DNA of 64,000 bases. Source: Acidobacteriota bacterium (GTDB lineage Bacteria > Acidobacteriota > Vicinamibacteria > Vicinamibacterales > Vicinamibacteraceae). The stretch is taken from the NCBI GenBank assembly GCA_020845575.1, contig JADLFL010000059.1, forward strand, positions 1 through 64,000. Reading direction: 5' to 3'. The first letter of the stretch is position 1; each line of letters opens with the position of its first letter. Shown here one piece after another: positions 1-9,254 of this stretch. Below the pieces are notes generated by a model. The model was not told the DNA's origin, made no database searches, and worked only from the letters and a program-made list of their open reading frames with translations. The translations under genes and the position numbers were made by a program.

Positions 1-160
1 AAACGCTGAAAGCATCTAAGCGTGAAACCCTCCACGAGATGAGATCTCCCTGGACGCAAGTCCCTGAAGGCCCCTGGTAGACCACCAGGTGATAGGCCAG
101 GTGTGTAAGGGTGGCGACATCCTCAGCTGACTGGTACTAATCGGCCGTGAGGCTTGACCA
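1..160 (+). rRNA. 23S ribosomal RNA, 3' end (partial)
   Basis: The window opens inside the last domain of 23S rRNA. The sequence runs through the conserved segment CTGGTACTAATCGGCCGTGA and ends in GGCTTGACC, the usual 23S 3' terminus. The exact mature end is uncertain by a few bases. The 5S gene follows on the same strand, so this is the distal part of an rRNA operon. No ribosomal anomaly is visible in the part present. Confidence 0.95.
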
Positions 161-390
161 TAACTTCACCCTCTGCGGTGTCGTCGAGTAAACACTACCG
201 TTTGCAGGATATTCAGTTGTCCGCCCACGCGGCCTTTGGCCGCTACGGCGGGGTTCTTTTACAACGAGATGCGCGGCTGCACGTCATGCCCTTCACGGAT
301 GTTGGGGCCCCAGGCGTGCGCACCTCGGACGACGAATGTCGTCGAGGGCTCGGTACCGGATGAGTCCGGTGCCGGCCGCCAACAAGTTTC
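161..390 (+). other. 23S-5S transcribed spacer
   Basis: This 230-base spacer carries no tRNA. Three inverted repeats are visible: GCGGCC/GGCCGC near 229-243, a stem near 322-347 (CGGACGAC/GTCGTCG around GAAT), and a stem near 349-374 (GGTACCGG/CCGGTGCC). The last two lie just before 5S and are the sort of stems processed by RNase III-type enzymes; that role is inferred. A 69-codon ORF across it is fortuitous. Confidence 0.7.
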
Positions 391-506
<116 letters not shown>

Positions 507-514
507 ATATATCG

Positions 515-550
515 AAGCCTCGGGCATCGGAAGATGCTCGGGGCTTTTTT
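515..550 (+). terminator. Rho-independent terminator of the rRNA operon
   Basis: The arms AGCCTCGGGCATC and GATGCTCGGGGCT pair (with two G-U pairs) around a short loop and are followed by TTTTTT. It directly follows 5S, so it ends the rRNA transcript. Confidence 0.9.
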
Positions 551-564
551 GTGTTCCGTAGCGT

Positions 565-1440
565 ATGTCGCCTGGTTCCGTTTCCCGCGTCGTCCTCATC
601 ACCGGCTGCTCGTCGGGCATCGGGCACGCGACGGCGCTGCGTCTGCGGGCGCGCGACTGGCGGGTGTACGCCACGGCGCGCGACGTGCGCACACTCGACC
701 ATCTGAAAGCCGCGGGGTGTCACGTGCTCGCCCTGGATGTCACCGACGAAGCGGCGATGCAGGCCGCCGTGGAACACGTGACGCGCGAGGCCGGTGGCAT
801 CGGTGCGCTCGTCAACAACGCGGGCTACAGCCAGTCGGGCGCGTTCGAGATGGTCCCCCTGTCGCGCGTACGGGCACAGTTCGAGACGAATGTCTTCGGC
901 CTCGTGCGCCTCACGCAGCTGGTCCTGCCGGGCATGCGCGCGCGCCGCTGCGGCCGCATCGTCACGATTGGATCAATGGGCGGCCGGCTCACCTTCCCGG
1001 GCAGCGGCTTCTATCACGCCACCAAGCACGCGCTCGAGGCGCTGACCGACGCGCTGCGCTTCGAGACGGCCGGGTTCGGGATCAAGGTGGTCCTGATCCA
1101 GCCTGGTCTGGTGCGGACAGCCTTCACGAAGACCGTCACGGCGCACGTGGAGGCGCTGGAGTCCGGCGCGTCTGGTCCATATGGCCACTTCACGTCGGAA
1201 GTCGAGCGGATCACGCGCGAGTCGTACGAGAAGGGGCCGGTCGGGCGGCTGACGGCGACGGCTGATGAGGTGGCGGCGACGATCGAAGAAGCGCTGACGA
1301 CGATGGACCCGCGTCCGCGGTATCGGGTCGGCTGGTCGGCGACGGTGTTCATGACGTTGCGCGCCCTGGTGCCTGACCGGGTGTGGGACGCGCTGCTGGC
1401 GCGCACGTACCCGCGCCCTGGCGACCGTTCCGGCCCGTGA
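565..1440 (+). CDS. Short-chain dehydrogenase/reductase (SDR)
   Basis: This 291-aa protein is a classical SDR oxidoreductase using NAD(P)H. The Rossmann glycine motif TGCSSGIG lies near residues 13-20. NNAG follows in the fold core, then a serine strand (IGSMGG) and the catalytic pair YHATK. The length is slightly above the family norm of about 250, with a C-terminal extension. The substrate cannot be read from the sequence; similar proteins act on sterol, retinol or acyl groups. It starts 15 bases after the rRNA terminator and needs its own promoter or read-through. The ATG at 565 gives the expected N-terminus just before the first beta strand. Confidence 0.9.
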   Translation: MSPGSVSRVVLITGCSSGIGHATALRLRARDWRVYATARDVRTLDHLKAAGCHVLALDVTDEAAMQAAVEHVTREAGGIGALVNNAGYSQSGAFEMVPLSRVRAQFETNVFGLVRLTQLVLPGMRARRCGRIVTIGSMGGRLTFPGSGFYHATKHALEALTDALRFETAGFGIKVVLIQPGLVRTAFTKTVTAHVEALESGASGPYGHFTSEVERITRESYEKGPVGRLTATADEVAATIEEALTTMDPRPRYRVGWSATVFMTLRALVPDRVWDALLARTYPRPGDRSGP

Positions 1441-1464
1441 CGCCACCGTATACTCTCTGACGCC

Positions 1465-2178
1465 GTGTCCCATCGGATACCCGTCGAGCTCGACACAGAA
1501 CGGAAGGTTCGCACCCGGAACAAGCTCTACTACCGATGGCTGCACTGGCCGCTCTGGATCTTCGTCTTCTTCATCGCACCGGGACCGCTGACCTTCGATC
1601 TGTTCGAACGCGGCTTCGATCGGCGGATGATCCTGTGGCTCGGCGCCGTGCTCGTGGCCACCGGCATCGCGTTCGCACGCGGACGCCTGCCTGGCTGTGA
1701 ACCGGCGCCGTACATCATCAGGTTCACCGAAGATCGTCCGAACCCGCCGTATCGCCGCGTGTGCTACTCCTTCGCCTGGGGTGAAGCCGTCGCGTTCGCG
1801 GTACTCAACATCGCGGGGCTCGTCGTGGCGATCGCCACGGGCACGTGGATGCTGAAGGAGATCTACCGGTACGCGTACTTCCCGATCGCGGGCTCGATCT
1901 GGATCGCCGGCCTGGCCGGTCATCTTCCCCGCGTGAGACCGTCCACGGCTGGCGAAGGACGCGAGCGGCGCTACTTCTACGGCACCGTCTGGGCCGTCTC
2001 CGTGGCGCAGCCCGTGCTCTGGCTGCTGTATCTCACACTCCCGAAGGGACCCGTGCCGGACACGTTCAAGCTCGCGGCGTTCATCGGCACGCTGGCCTTC
2101 ATGGGCGGCCTGGCCTACAAGGGCCGTCTGCCACGCACGCGCCCGATCGTGCCTGGCGAACTCGCCGCGCTCGATTGA
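1465..2178 (+). CDS. Multi-pass membrane protein of unknown function
   Basis: This 237-aa protein starts at GTG 1465, 25 bases after the SDR. Hydrophobic segments are visible near WLHWPLWIFVFFIAPG, MILWLGAVLVATGIAF, VAFAVLNIAGLVVAIATG, YFPIAGSIWIAGLAG, SVAQPVLWLLYLTL and FIGTLAFMGGLAY, suggesting five or six membrane spans. I do not recognise a family and see no catalytic motif. The codon pattern and the spacing to the SDR support a real gene, possibly co-transcribed with it. Confidence 0.75.
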   Translation: MSHRIPVELDTERKVRTRNKLYYRWLHWPLWIFVFFIAPGPLTFDLFERGFDRRMILWLGAVLVATGIAFARGRLPGCEPAPYIIRFTEDRPNPPYRRVCYSFAWGEAVAFAVLNIAGLVVAIATGTWMLKEIYRYAYFPIAGSIWIAGLAGHLPRVRPSTAGEGRERRYFYGTVWAVSVAQPVLWLLYLTLPKGPVPDTFKLAAFIGTLAFMGGLAYKGRLPRTRPIVPGELAALD

Positions 2179-2230
2179 CCCGCTGCCCGGACCGTTCCCG
2201 GGCGACGTGAACTAAGATGCGCTGCACGTC

Positions 2231-3439
2231 ATGACTGCATCCGAGCCGTTGACGGTCCTTTGTGTCGCGACCTACGAGAAGGGCGCCGACTTCCTGCGCG
2301 AGTGCAAGCGGCAGGGGTGTACCGTGCTGCTGCTCACCACCGACGCGCTGCAGCACGCCGCAAGCTGGCCGCGCGAGGCGATCGACGAGCTCTTCGCCAT
2401 CCCTGTCGACATCTCCCGCGAGGACCTGCTCAAGGGCGTGAGCCATGTGGCGCGCACGCACCGCTTCGATCGCATCGTGGCGCTCGACGATTTCGACGTC
2501 GAGACCGCCGCGCTGATTCGCGAGCACCTGCGCGTTCCGGGCATGGGCGAGACCACGGCGCGCTACTTCCGCGACAAGCTCGCGATGCGCATCAAGGCGC
2601 ACGATCACGGCATCCTGGTGCCGCCCTTCACGCCACTCTTCAACGACGCGGACGTGAACGATTTCCTCGATCACGTGCCCGGCCCGTGGCTGGTGAAGCC
2701 GCGATCGCAGGCCGCCGCCATCGGCATCCGCAAGGCCACCACGCGCGATGAGGCGTGGCGGTACATCGACGATCTCGGCGACATGCGGGCCTTCTCGCTC
2801 ATCGAGCAGTTCGTGCCGGGAGACATCTTCCACGTCGACGCCATCGTCTCGCATCGCGAGGTGCTGTTCACGGCGTCGCATCGCTATGGATCGCCGCCCT
2901 GGACCGTGGCGCACCATGGTGGTGTCTTCACCACGAGCTCGCTCGACAGGGCGTCTGACGAGGCGCGTGAACTCGACGAGCTCAATCGCCACCTCCTCGA
3001 CACGCTCGGGCTCGTCCGCGGCGTGACGCACACCGAGTTCATCAGGGCAGACGCCGACGGCCGGTTCTACTTCCTCGAGACGGCGTCGCGCGTGGGCGGC
3101 GCCTTCATCGTGGACGTCATCGCCGCCGCGACGGGGCTGAATCTCTGGTGCGAATGGGCGAAGGTCGAGATCGCCGGCGAGCACGGCCACTACGACGTGC
3201 CTCCGCACACCGACGACTACGCGGGCCTCGTGCTCTCGCTCGCACGGCAGGAGCACCCCGACACGTCGGCGTACGTCGACCCGGAGATCGTGCACCGTAT
3301 CGACATGGCGCATCACGCGGGCCTCATCGTGCGCGCCGCGACGCCCGATCGCGTCAACGCGCTGCTCGACGCGTACGGTCATCGTTTCATCGAGGACTTC
3401 TACGCCTCGGCACCGGCCCCCGACAAGGCCGCGCACTGA
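2231..3439 (+). CDS. ATP-grasp family ligase
   Basis: This 402-aa protein looks like an ATP-grasp carboxylate-amine/thiol ligase. An N-terminal Rossmann-like pre-ATP domain (TVLCVATYEKGADF) is followed by the region VPGMGETTARYFRDKLAMR, typical of ATP-grasp enzymes. The ATP-binding segment PWLVKPRSQAAAIGIRK and the metal/substrate region RFYFLETASRVGG (E with N/R-like ligands) come next. The substrate is unknown. The stop overlaps the ATG of the next gene, a methyltransferase, so the two are translationally coupled and probably act on the same small molecule. Confidence 0.85.
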   Translation: MTASEPLTVLCVATYEKGADFLRECKRQGCTVLLLTTDALQHAASWPREAIDELFAIPVDISREDLLKGVSHVARTHRFDRIVALDDFDVETAALIREHLRVPGMGETTARYFRDKLAMRIKAHDHGILVPPFTPLFNDADVNDFLDHVPGPWLVKPRSQAAAIGIRKATTRDEAWRYIDDLGDMRAFSLIEQFVPGDIFHVDAIVSHREVLFTASHRYGSPPWTVAHHGGVFTTSSLDRASDEARELDELNRHLLDTLGLVRGVTHTEFIRADADGRFYFLETASRVGGAFIVDVIAAATGLNLWCEWAKVEIAGEHGHYDVPPHTDDYAGLVLSLARQEHPDTSAYVDPEIVHRIDMAHHAGLIVRAATPDRVNALLDAYGHRFIEDFYASAPAPDKAAH

Positions 3440-4272
3440 TGTCTCGCGACATCGACGCGCTCACCTCCTACACCCTCAAGCACCTCCGCGATCGCTGGTG
3501 GACCACGCGATGGACGCAGTGGGTGAGCCGCCATCTGCGGTGCGATCCGGGCGAGCGCTTCATCCACGTGGGCTGCGGCAACGGCGAGATCGATGTCGCG
3601 CTCGCGCTGGCCACGCCGGGTCTCGACGTCGTGTCGCTCGACGTGATCGAGGCCCGAGCGCGGCACACGCGCGAGCTCGCCGGAGACGTGGACGTGCGCG
3701 TCCATGCCGTTGCGGGCGATCTGCGCGCGCTGCCTGTCGCGCCGGCGAGTGCCAACGCGGTGCTGTGCATCGGAGTCCTGCAGCACCTGCGAGATCCGGA
3801 AGCCGCCGTCGCCACACTGGCCGCGCTCGTGAGGCCCGGCGGCCGCATCCTCGTCGTCGAGCCCGACCACGAGGCACGGTACTGGTTCAGTGGCACGCCT
3901 GCCGGTGAGAGAGCTTTCGTCGCGGCCACGGAAACGCTCGGTGGCTGGCACGTCGCGCGTGTGGCAGGTGCGCCGTCGCGCCTGGGTGTCCACGTGGCAC
4001 CGTGGCTGCGCGACGCGGGCATGGAACCCCTCTCCGTGGAGGCCCTGCCCGTCTCCGAATCGAGGCTTGGCGCGCCGCCGCCCGGCGTGTGGGAGGCACG
4101 CGAGCGCGCCGCCACAGCGCTCGCTGCCACGCCGGGCCGCGAAGCGGACGGCCATCGCCTCCTCGACGCCGTGAAGGAGTACAGGCGCGAGGCCGACGCC
4201 CAGGGTGCCGCCTTCGTCGAAGTGCAGCACGCCCTCCTCATCGCCACGTTGGCGCAGCGCCCCAGCCGCTGA
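3439..4272 (+). CDS. Class I SAM-dependent methyltransferase
   Basis: This 277-aa protein has the SAM-binding motif FIHVGCGNGEIDVAL, then an acidic residue at the end of strand 2 (VVSLDVIEAR) and the later VLCIGVLQHLRDPEAAV and VRPGGRILVVEP strands of the methyltransferase 11 fold. I chose ATG 3439 because it overlaps the TGA of the ATP-grasp gene. The longer frame from 3148 reads out of phase through that gene. The substrate is unknown. Confidence 0.85.
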   Translation: MSRDIDALTSYTLKHLRDRWWTTRWTQWVSRHLRCDPGERFIHVGCGNGEIDVALALATPGLDVVSLDVIEARARHTRELAGDVDVRVHAVAGDLRALPVAPASANAVLCIGVLQHLRDPEAAVATLAALVRPGGRILVVEPDHEARYWFSGTPAGERAFVAATETLGGWHVARVAGAPSRLGVHVAPWLRDAGMEPLSVEALPVSESRLGAPPPGVWEARERAATALAATPGREADGHRLLDAVKEYRREADAQGAAFVEVQHALLIATLAQRPSR

Positions 4273-4365
4273 CCGGTTGCCCGTTGCCGTTCCGTAGGGA
4301 CGGCCCGTGCCCGCCCTCCGTAGCTGCGTAGCAGCGGAGAGGGTGGCGACAGCTACACTGACGCG
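4273..4365 (+). repeat. Intergenic copy of dispersed GGTTGCCCGTTGCC repeat
   Basis: The gap between the two methyltransferase genes holds CCGGTTGCCCGTTGCCGTT followed by a GC-rich imperfect palindrome (CCGTAGGGACGGCCCGTGCC, then CTCCGTAGCTGCGTAGCAGCGGAG). The first part is the reverse complement of units seen at 22243-22346. It appears to be a dispersed short repeat; no function is evident. Confidence 0.5.
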
Positions 4366-5139
4366 ATGCCATCGGGCCATGAAGGATGGGGGGCGTACGC
4401 GCCGTTCTACGACTGGGAGAACGCGCGGACGATGGGGCGGCGGGATGTGGGGTTCTGGCGCCAGCTCGCCACGCAGACGGGCGGGCGCGTACTCGAACTC
4501 GGCAGCGGTACGGGCCGACTGACGGTGCCGCTCCATCGCCAGGGCATCCCCATCGTCGGCGTGGATCGCGCGGCGGAGATGCTGCAGCGCGTCGGACCGC
4601 GTGCGCGACGATCCCGCACCACGCGACCGCCCCTCGCCCGCGGCGACATCACGCGATTGCCGTTCGCCGATGAGCGCTTCAGGCTCGTCATGGCGCCGTA
4701 CGGCATGCTGCAGTCGCTCCTCAGCGACGTGGTGCTGGGACGCACCATCCGCGAGGCCTGGCGCGTGCTCGAACCGGGCGGCGTCCTCGGCGTGGACCTC
4801 GTGCCCGACGTTCCGCGTTGGCGGGAGTACACGAGGAAAGTCGTGTTCTTCAGCCCGGCAGGTCCCCGCGGCCTGCCCATCACCCTCCGCGAGACGGTCA
4901 GGCAGGACCGCGACAGGGGCGTCACCACCTTCGAGCAGGAGTACATCGAGGGCCGCGGCAAGGCGCGTCGGGTGACGCCGTTCACGATTCGCTTCAGGAC
5001 GCTGCCGCTTCCGGCGATTGCGGCCCGACTGGAGCGAGCAGGCTTCCAGGTGGAGGCCGTCCTGGGCGACTACAGAGGCACTCCCTGGGACCGCCGGGCC
5101 GACGTCTGGCTGCTCATCGCCCGCAAGCCGACGTGCTAA
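4366..5139 (+). CDS. Class I SAM-dependent methyltransferase
   Basis: This 257-aa methyltransferase is unrelated in detail to the one just upstream. It shows the motif RVLELGSGTGRLTVPL, then GVDRAAEMLQRV, and GDITRLPFADERFRLVMAPYG, as in UbiE/methyltransferase-25 type folds. The C-terminal half carries a beta-rich insert typical of small-molecule methyltransferases. It begins 93 bases after the previous gene and ends 42 bases before yebC. The substrate is unknown. Confidence 0.85.
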   Translation: MPSGHEGWGAYAPFYDWENARTMGRRDVGFWRQLATQTGGRVLELGSGTGRLTVPLHRQGIPIVGVDRAAEMLQRVGPRARRSRTTRPPLARGDITRLPFADERFRLVMAPYGMLQSLLSDVVLGRTIREAWRVLEPGGVLGVDLVPDVPRWREYTRKVVFFSPAGPRGLPITLRETVRQDRDRGVTTFEQEYIEGRGKARRVTPFTIRFRTLPLPAIAARLERAGFQVEAVLGDYRGTPWDRRADVWLLIARKPTC

Positions 5140-5181
5140 AATCCCACGGTTCTACGACGTTCTGCCGAGGAGTTCCACGCG

Positions 5182-5934
5182 ATGTCCGGCCACTCGAAAT
5201 GGCACACCATCAAGCACAAGAAGGGCGCGCTCGACGCCAAGCGCGGCAAGATCTTCACGCGCATCATCAAGGAACTGTCCGTCGCGGCACGTAGCGGCGG
5301 AGGCGATCCGGCGATGAACCCGCGGCTCCGCACCGTGATCGCGGAAGCCAAGTCCGTCAACATGCCCAACGACAACATCGCGCGGGCGATCCGGCGCGGC
5401 ACGGGCGAGGAAGACGGCGTCAACTACGAGGAGATCACCTACGAGGGCTACGGCCCCGGCGGTGCGGCCGTCATCGTCGAGACCCTCACCGACAACCGCA
5501 ACCGCACCGTGGGCGAGCTGCGGCACATGCTGACCAAGTTCGGCGGCAGCCTCGGCGAGACCAACAGCGTGGCGTGGATGTTCGATCGCAAGGGCTACAT
5601 CGTGGTCGACAAGACCGCCGCCGCCGAAGAGGCGTTGATGGGCGCGGTGCTCGACGCCGGCGCCGATGACATGGCCGACGATGGCGACACGTGGGGCATC
5701 ACGACGGACATCTCTGGCTATGAAGCCGTGCTCGACGCCGTGAAGCAGCTCGGCGTGGAACCGTCCACGGCGCAGGCCATGGCGATGCTGCCGAAGAACA
5801 CGATCAAGCTCGAGGGCAAGACGGCGCAGCAGATGCTGAAGCTGATGGACGCGCTCGACGACCACGACGACGTCAAGCAGGTGTGGTCGAACTTCGACAT
5901 CGAGGAGAAGGAGATCGAGGCCTCGATGGCATGA
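5182..5934 (+). CDS. yebC: YebC/PmpR family protein
   Basis: This 250-aa protein carries the family signature MSGHSKWHTIKHKKGALDAK at the start, followed by GKIFTRIIKEL and the block GYGPGGAAVIVETLTDNRNRT. YebC-family proteins have been described as transcription regulators and, more recently, as aiding translation of proline-rich stretches. The length matches the family. Its TGA overlaps the ATG of ruvC, and the yebC-ruvC-ruvA-ruvB order is conserved in many bacteria. Confidence 0.97.
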   Translation: MSGHSKWHTIKHKKGALDAKRGKIFTRIIKELSVAARSGGGDPAMNPRLRTVIAEAKSVNMPNDNIARAIRRGTGEEDGVNYEEITYEGYGPGGAAVIVETLTDNRNRTVGELRHMLTKFGGSLGETNSVAWMFDRKGYIVVDKTAAAEEALMGAVLDAGADDMADDGDTWGITTDISGYEAVLDAVKQLGVEPSTAQAMAMLPKNTIKLEGKTAQQMLKLMDALDDHDDVKQVWSNFDIEEKEIEASMA

Positions 5935-6494
5935 GGATCTTCGGGATCGATCCCGGATCGGTGCGCACGGGGTACGGCTGCATCGAGTCCAGCGGCAGCT
6001 GCTGGGCGCTCGTCTGCAGTGGCGCCATCGTGCCGCCGGCAGGGCGCGACTTCCCGGAGCGACTCCAGATCCTGCACCACGAGCTCGCCGATCGACTGGC
6101 CGCGTCAAGGCCCGACTGCGTGGCCATCGAGAGTCTGTTCCACGGCCTGAACACCCGCAGCGCCTTCGCGCTCGCGCACGCGCGCGGCGTGCTGCTGCTG
6201 GCCGCCAGGCAGCAGGGCGTGCCCATCGTGGAGTACGCACCGGCGGAAGTGAAGCGCGCCGTCGTCGGCTTCGGCCGCGCGGAGAAGGCGCAGGTGCAGC
6301 AGATGGTCACCATGCTGCTCGGTCTCGCGGCGCCCCCGCGACCCTACGACGCCTCGGACGCCCTCGCCGTGGCCATCTGTCACGCGCACACCTCGTCGCG
6401 TCAGCTCTCGCACGTCGACGCCTCGCCGTTCGCGCGCGGGCGGCGCGTCACGAGCTGGCGGCAGATGCGCCCCGAAGACCTGGAGCACCGGTGA
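5931..6494 (+). CDS. ruvC: Crossover junction endodeoxyribonuclease RuvC
   Basis: This 187-aa protein is the Holliday-junction resolvase that cuts junctions processed by RuvAB. The catalytic acids are visible: D7 in MRIFGIDPGS, E in VAIESLFHG and the C-terminal pair in YDASDALAVAICHA. I chose ATG 5931, which gives the canonical N-terminus and a four-base overlap with yebC; the longer frame from 5883 lies inside yebC. The stop overlaps the GTG of ruvA. Confidence 0.97.
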   Translation: MRIFGIDPGSVRTGYGCIESSGSCWALVCSGAIVPPAGRDFPERLQILHHELADRLAASRPDCVAIESLFHGLNTRSAFALAHARGVLLLAARQQGVPIVEYAPAEVKRAVVGFGRAEKAQVQQMVTMLLGLAAPPRPYDASDALAVAICHAHTSSRQLSHVDASPFARGRRVTSWRQMRPEDLEHR

Positions 6495-7084
6495 TTGCTG
6501 CGCTGCGTGGACGGCTGATGGAGAAACAGCCGGCGCGAGTGATCGTGGATGTGAGCGGTGTCGGCTACGACGTGCAGGTGCCGCTGTCCACATACGGCCG
6601 CCTCGGCGACGTCGATGCCGACGTCGTGCTGCGCATCCACACGCACGTCCGCGAGGAGCAGATCGCGCTCTTCGGATTCCTCACGGCCCTCGAACAGCAG
6701 ATCTTCGAGCGGCTCATCTCGGTGAGCGGCATCGGCCCGAAGGTGGCGCTTGCCGTGCTGTCGGGTGTCGCGCCCGGCGATCTCGTGGCGGCGGTGCAGG
6801 GCAACGAACCCGCACGCCTCACCGCCATCCCAGGCATCGGGCGCAAGACCGCCGAGCGCATCGTCCTCGAGCTGCGCGATCGACTGCCCGCAGCGATGCC
6901 CGTCGCGCAGGACGCCGCGACGCCCGGAGGCGCCGTTCGCGCCGACCTGCTGTCGGCGCTCGTCAATCTCGGTTACCCGCGTCCGACGGTCGAGAAGGCC
7001 GTTGGTGACGTCCTGAAGGCGCAACCGTCGGCGTCGTTCGACGAGGCCCTGCGGCAGGCGCTCGGCAGGCTGGCGCGCGCATGA
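6491..7084 (+). CDS. ruvA: Holliday junction DNA helicase RuvA
   Basis: This 197-aa subunit binds Holliday junctions and loads RuvB. The N-terminal OB fold ([20 protein letters not shown]) is followed by two helix-hairpin-helix motifs, [15 protein letters not shown] and [16 protein letters not shown]. The C-terminal domain ([15 protein letters not shown]) contacts RuvB. It starts at GTG 6491 inside the ruvC stop and ends overlapping the ruvB ATG, so the three genes are translationally coupled. Confidence 0.97.
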   Translation: MIAALRGRLMEKQPARVIVDVSGVGYDVQVPLSTYGRLGDVDADVVLRIHTHVREEQIALFGFLTALEQQIFERLISVSGIGPKVALAVLSGVAPGDLVAAVQGNEPARLTAIPGIGRKTAERIVLELRDRLPAAMPVAQDAATPGGAVRADLLSALVNLGYPRPTVEKAVGDVLKAQPSASFDEALRQALGRLARA

Positions 7085-8118
7085 CGGCCGAGCGCGACAT
7101 GCCCGATCCGCGCGTGCTCAGCGGACGCGTCACAGACGATGAGGCGCAGTACGAAGCGGGCCTGCGTCCCCGGACGCTCGATGCGTACATCGGCCAGGAT
7201 CGCGTGCGCGAGAACCTCCAGGTGGCCATCGCCGCGGCGCGACAGCGGGACGAGGCGCTCGATCACGTGCTCGTCTCCGGCCCTCCCGGACTCGGCAAGA
7301 CGACGCTGGCACACGTGATCGCCAACGAACTCGGCGTGTCGATGAAGGCGTCGTCAGGACCCGTGATCGAACGTCCTGGCGACCTCGCCGCGATCCTCAC
7401 GACCCTGCAGCGCCACGAGGTGCTGTTCATCGACGAGATCCACAGGCTGTCTCCCGCGATCGAGGAGATCCTCTATCCCGCGATGGAGGACTACGAACTC
7501 GACATCGTCATCGGGCAGGGCCCTGGGGCGCGGTCGGTGAAGGTGCCCGTGCAGCCGTTCACGCTCGTCGCTGCGACGACTCGTACTGGATTGCTGACGG
7601 CTCCCCTGCGCAGCCGGTTCGGTCTCGTTCATCGTCTCGACTACTACGCCGAGGCGGACATGATCGAGATCGTGTCGCGCTCGGCGCGCATCCTCGGCGT
7701 GACGATGGATTCCGAGGCCGCCGCGGAAGTGGCCCGTCGGTCGCGCGGCACGCCGCGCATCGCGAATCGCTTGTTGCGTCGCGTGCGCGACTACGCGCAG
7801 GTGCGGGCCGACGGGTCGGTGACTCTCGACGTGGCGCGCGCGGCGCTGACGCTGCTCGAAGTTGACGCACATGGCTTCGACGAGGTCGATCGCCGGCTCC
7901 TGCGGGCGATCATCGAGAAGTTCGACGGCGGGCCCGTGGGCGTCAACACGCTCGCGGCGGCACTCGGCGAGGAACGCGACGCCATCGAAGACATCTACGA
8001 GCCCTTCCTCATGCAGGTGGGCTTCCTCGAACGCACGCCCCGCGGCCGCATGGTGACGCGACGCGCGTACGAGTTCTTCGGGCTCGAGGAGCCCGGAAAG
8101 GACACGCGCCTGTGGTGA
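7081..8118 (+). CDS. ruvB: Holliday junction DNA helicase RuvB
   Basis: This 345-aa AAA+ motor drives branch migration with RuvA. Walker A is GPPGLGKTT at residues 67-75 and Walker B is DEIH at 118-121. The [18 protein letters not shown] block holds sensor 1 and the arginine finger region. The C-terminal winged helix ends in [17 protein letters not shown]. The N-terminus [11 protein letters not shown] matches the family. The last bases overlap the GTG chosen for fabH. Confidence 0.97.
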   Translation: MTAERDMPDPRVLSGRVTDDEAQYEAGLRPRTLDAYIGQDRVRENLQVAIAAARQRDEALDHVLVSGPPGLGKTTLAHVIANELGVSMKASSGPVIERPGDLAAILTTLQRHEVLFIDEIHRLSPAIEEILYPAMEDYELDIVIGQGPGARSVKVPVQPFTLVAATTRTGLLTAPLRSRFGLVHRLDYYAEADMIEIVSRSARILGVTMDSEAAAEVARRSRGTPRIANRLLRRVRDYAQVRADGSVTLDVARAALTLLEVDAHGFDEVDRRLLRAIIEKFDGGPVGVNTLAAALGEERDAIEDIYEPFLMQVGFLERTPRGRMVTRRAYEFFGLEEPGKDTRLW

Positions 8119-9155
8119 CCCAACCAGCGGCTCAGCCGCATGGAGTGTTCAGCGGCGGACGGCCGACGATCCAACCCTGCATCAGCGGCCTGGCCACGTA
8201 CCTGCCGCCGCGCACGCTGACCAACGCCGATCTCGAGAAGATGGTCGAGACCAGCGACGAGTGGATCCTCCAGCGCACCGGCATCCGCAAGCGCCACATC
8301 GTCGATCCGGGTGTGGCCACGTCCGATCTCGCGGCCCAAGCCGCGCGCGAGGCCATCGCCAAGGCGGCCATCGGACCCGAAGACATCGACTTCATCGTCG
8401 TCGGCACGACGACGCCTGACACCATGTTTCCGAGTACGGCGTGCCTCGTGCAGGACAAGATCGGCGCGACGCGCGCGTGGGGGTTCGATCTCGGTGCCGC
8501 GTGTTCAGGATTCACGTATGCGCTGACGACGGCGGCGGGCTTCGTGAGCAGCGGTGTGGCGCGGCACGCGCTCGTGATCGGCGCCGACGTGATGTCGAGC
8601 ATCATCGACTACACCGATCGGACGACGTGCGTGCTGTTCGGCGATGGTGCGGGTGCGGCCGTCGTCTCGGCCGCGCCGGGACCGGGTCTCGGGATCATCG
8701 ACTTCGTGCATGAAGTGGACGGCAGCGGCGGTCCTGCACTGTGCATGCCGGCGGGTGGATCGCGCCTGCCGGCGTCGCACGAGACTGTCGACAACCGCCA
8801 GCACTACGTCCACCAGGACGGTCAGACCGTCTTTCGTTTCGCGGTCCGCAAGAACGAGGAGATCTGCCGGCGCCTCCTCGAGCGCAACGGGATCGGCCCC
8901 GACGACATCGACCTGTTCGTGTCGCACCAGGCCAACAAGCGCATCATCGAGAACACGGCGGAACGCGTCGGCGTCCCGCGCGAGAGGGTCGTCATCAACA
9001 TCCAGGAGTACGGCAACACGACGGCCGCCACCATCCCGCTGGCGCTGCACGACGCCGTGAAGGACGGCCGCCTGAAGAAGGGCGACCTCGTGCTCATGGC
9101 CTCGGTCGGCGCCGGCTTCACTGCCGGATCAGTCCTGCTGCGCTGGGCGTATTGA
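8112..9155 (+). CDS. fabH: 3-oxoacyl-ACP synthase III (KASIII)
   Basis: This 347-aa enzyme starts fatty-acid synthesis by condensing acyl-CoA with malonyl-ACP. The Cys-His-Asn triad is complete: C131 in [12 protein letters not shown]272 in FVSHQANKR and N302 in [12 protein letters not shown]. The core begins at [16 protein letters not shown] near residue 22. The GTG at 8112 therefore gives a leader of about 20 residues that may not be used, but no better start is obvious before the core. It closes the plus-strand cluster and converges on treY. Confidence 0.93.
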   Translation: MVTQPAAQPHGVFSGGRPTIQPCISGLATYLPPRTLTNADLEKMVETSDEWILQRTGIRKRHIVDPGVATSDLAAQAAREAIAKAAIGPEDIDFIVVGTTTPDTMFPSTACLVQDKIGATRAWGFDLGAACSGFTYALTTAAGFVSSGVARHALVIGADVMSSIIDYTDRTTCVLFGDGAGAAVVSAAPGPGLGIIDFVHEVDGSGGPALCMPAGGSRLPASHETVDNRQHYVHQDGQTVFRFAVRKNEEICRRLLERNGIGPDDIDLFVSHQANKRIIENTAERVGVPRERVVINIQEYGNTTAATIPLALHDAVKDGRLKKGDLVLMASVGAGFTAGSVLLRWAY

Positions 9156-9167
9156 GCGGGCCTGGCT

Positions 9168-9240
9168 CGACCTTCGACTGCGATCAGGTCGCCCTGCGCT
9201 TGCCGAAGGGCGGAGCGCCGGTCCTGCCAGGCAGGATGAC
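9168..9240. repeat. REP-like palindromic repeat between convergent genes
   Basis: The gap between fabH and treY holds CGACCTTCGACTGCG and TTGCCGAAGGGCGGAGCGC. This imperfect hairpin resembles the widespread CCTTCGACTGCGCTCAGG...CGAAGG type of interspersed repeat (recognised from memory). The palindrome TCCTGCCAGGCAGGA follows. There is no T-run, so use as a terminator for the two converging genes is only a possibility. Confidence 0.5.
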
Positions 9241-9254
9241 GTGCCCTGGTGGCG

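Noticed and set aside
2099-3436. 445-codon frame antisense to the ATP-grasp gene
   Set aside because: Composition is Arg/Val/Asp/Glu-rich, as in GC-skewed shadow frames, and the sense strand encodes a recognisable ATP-grasp protein.
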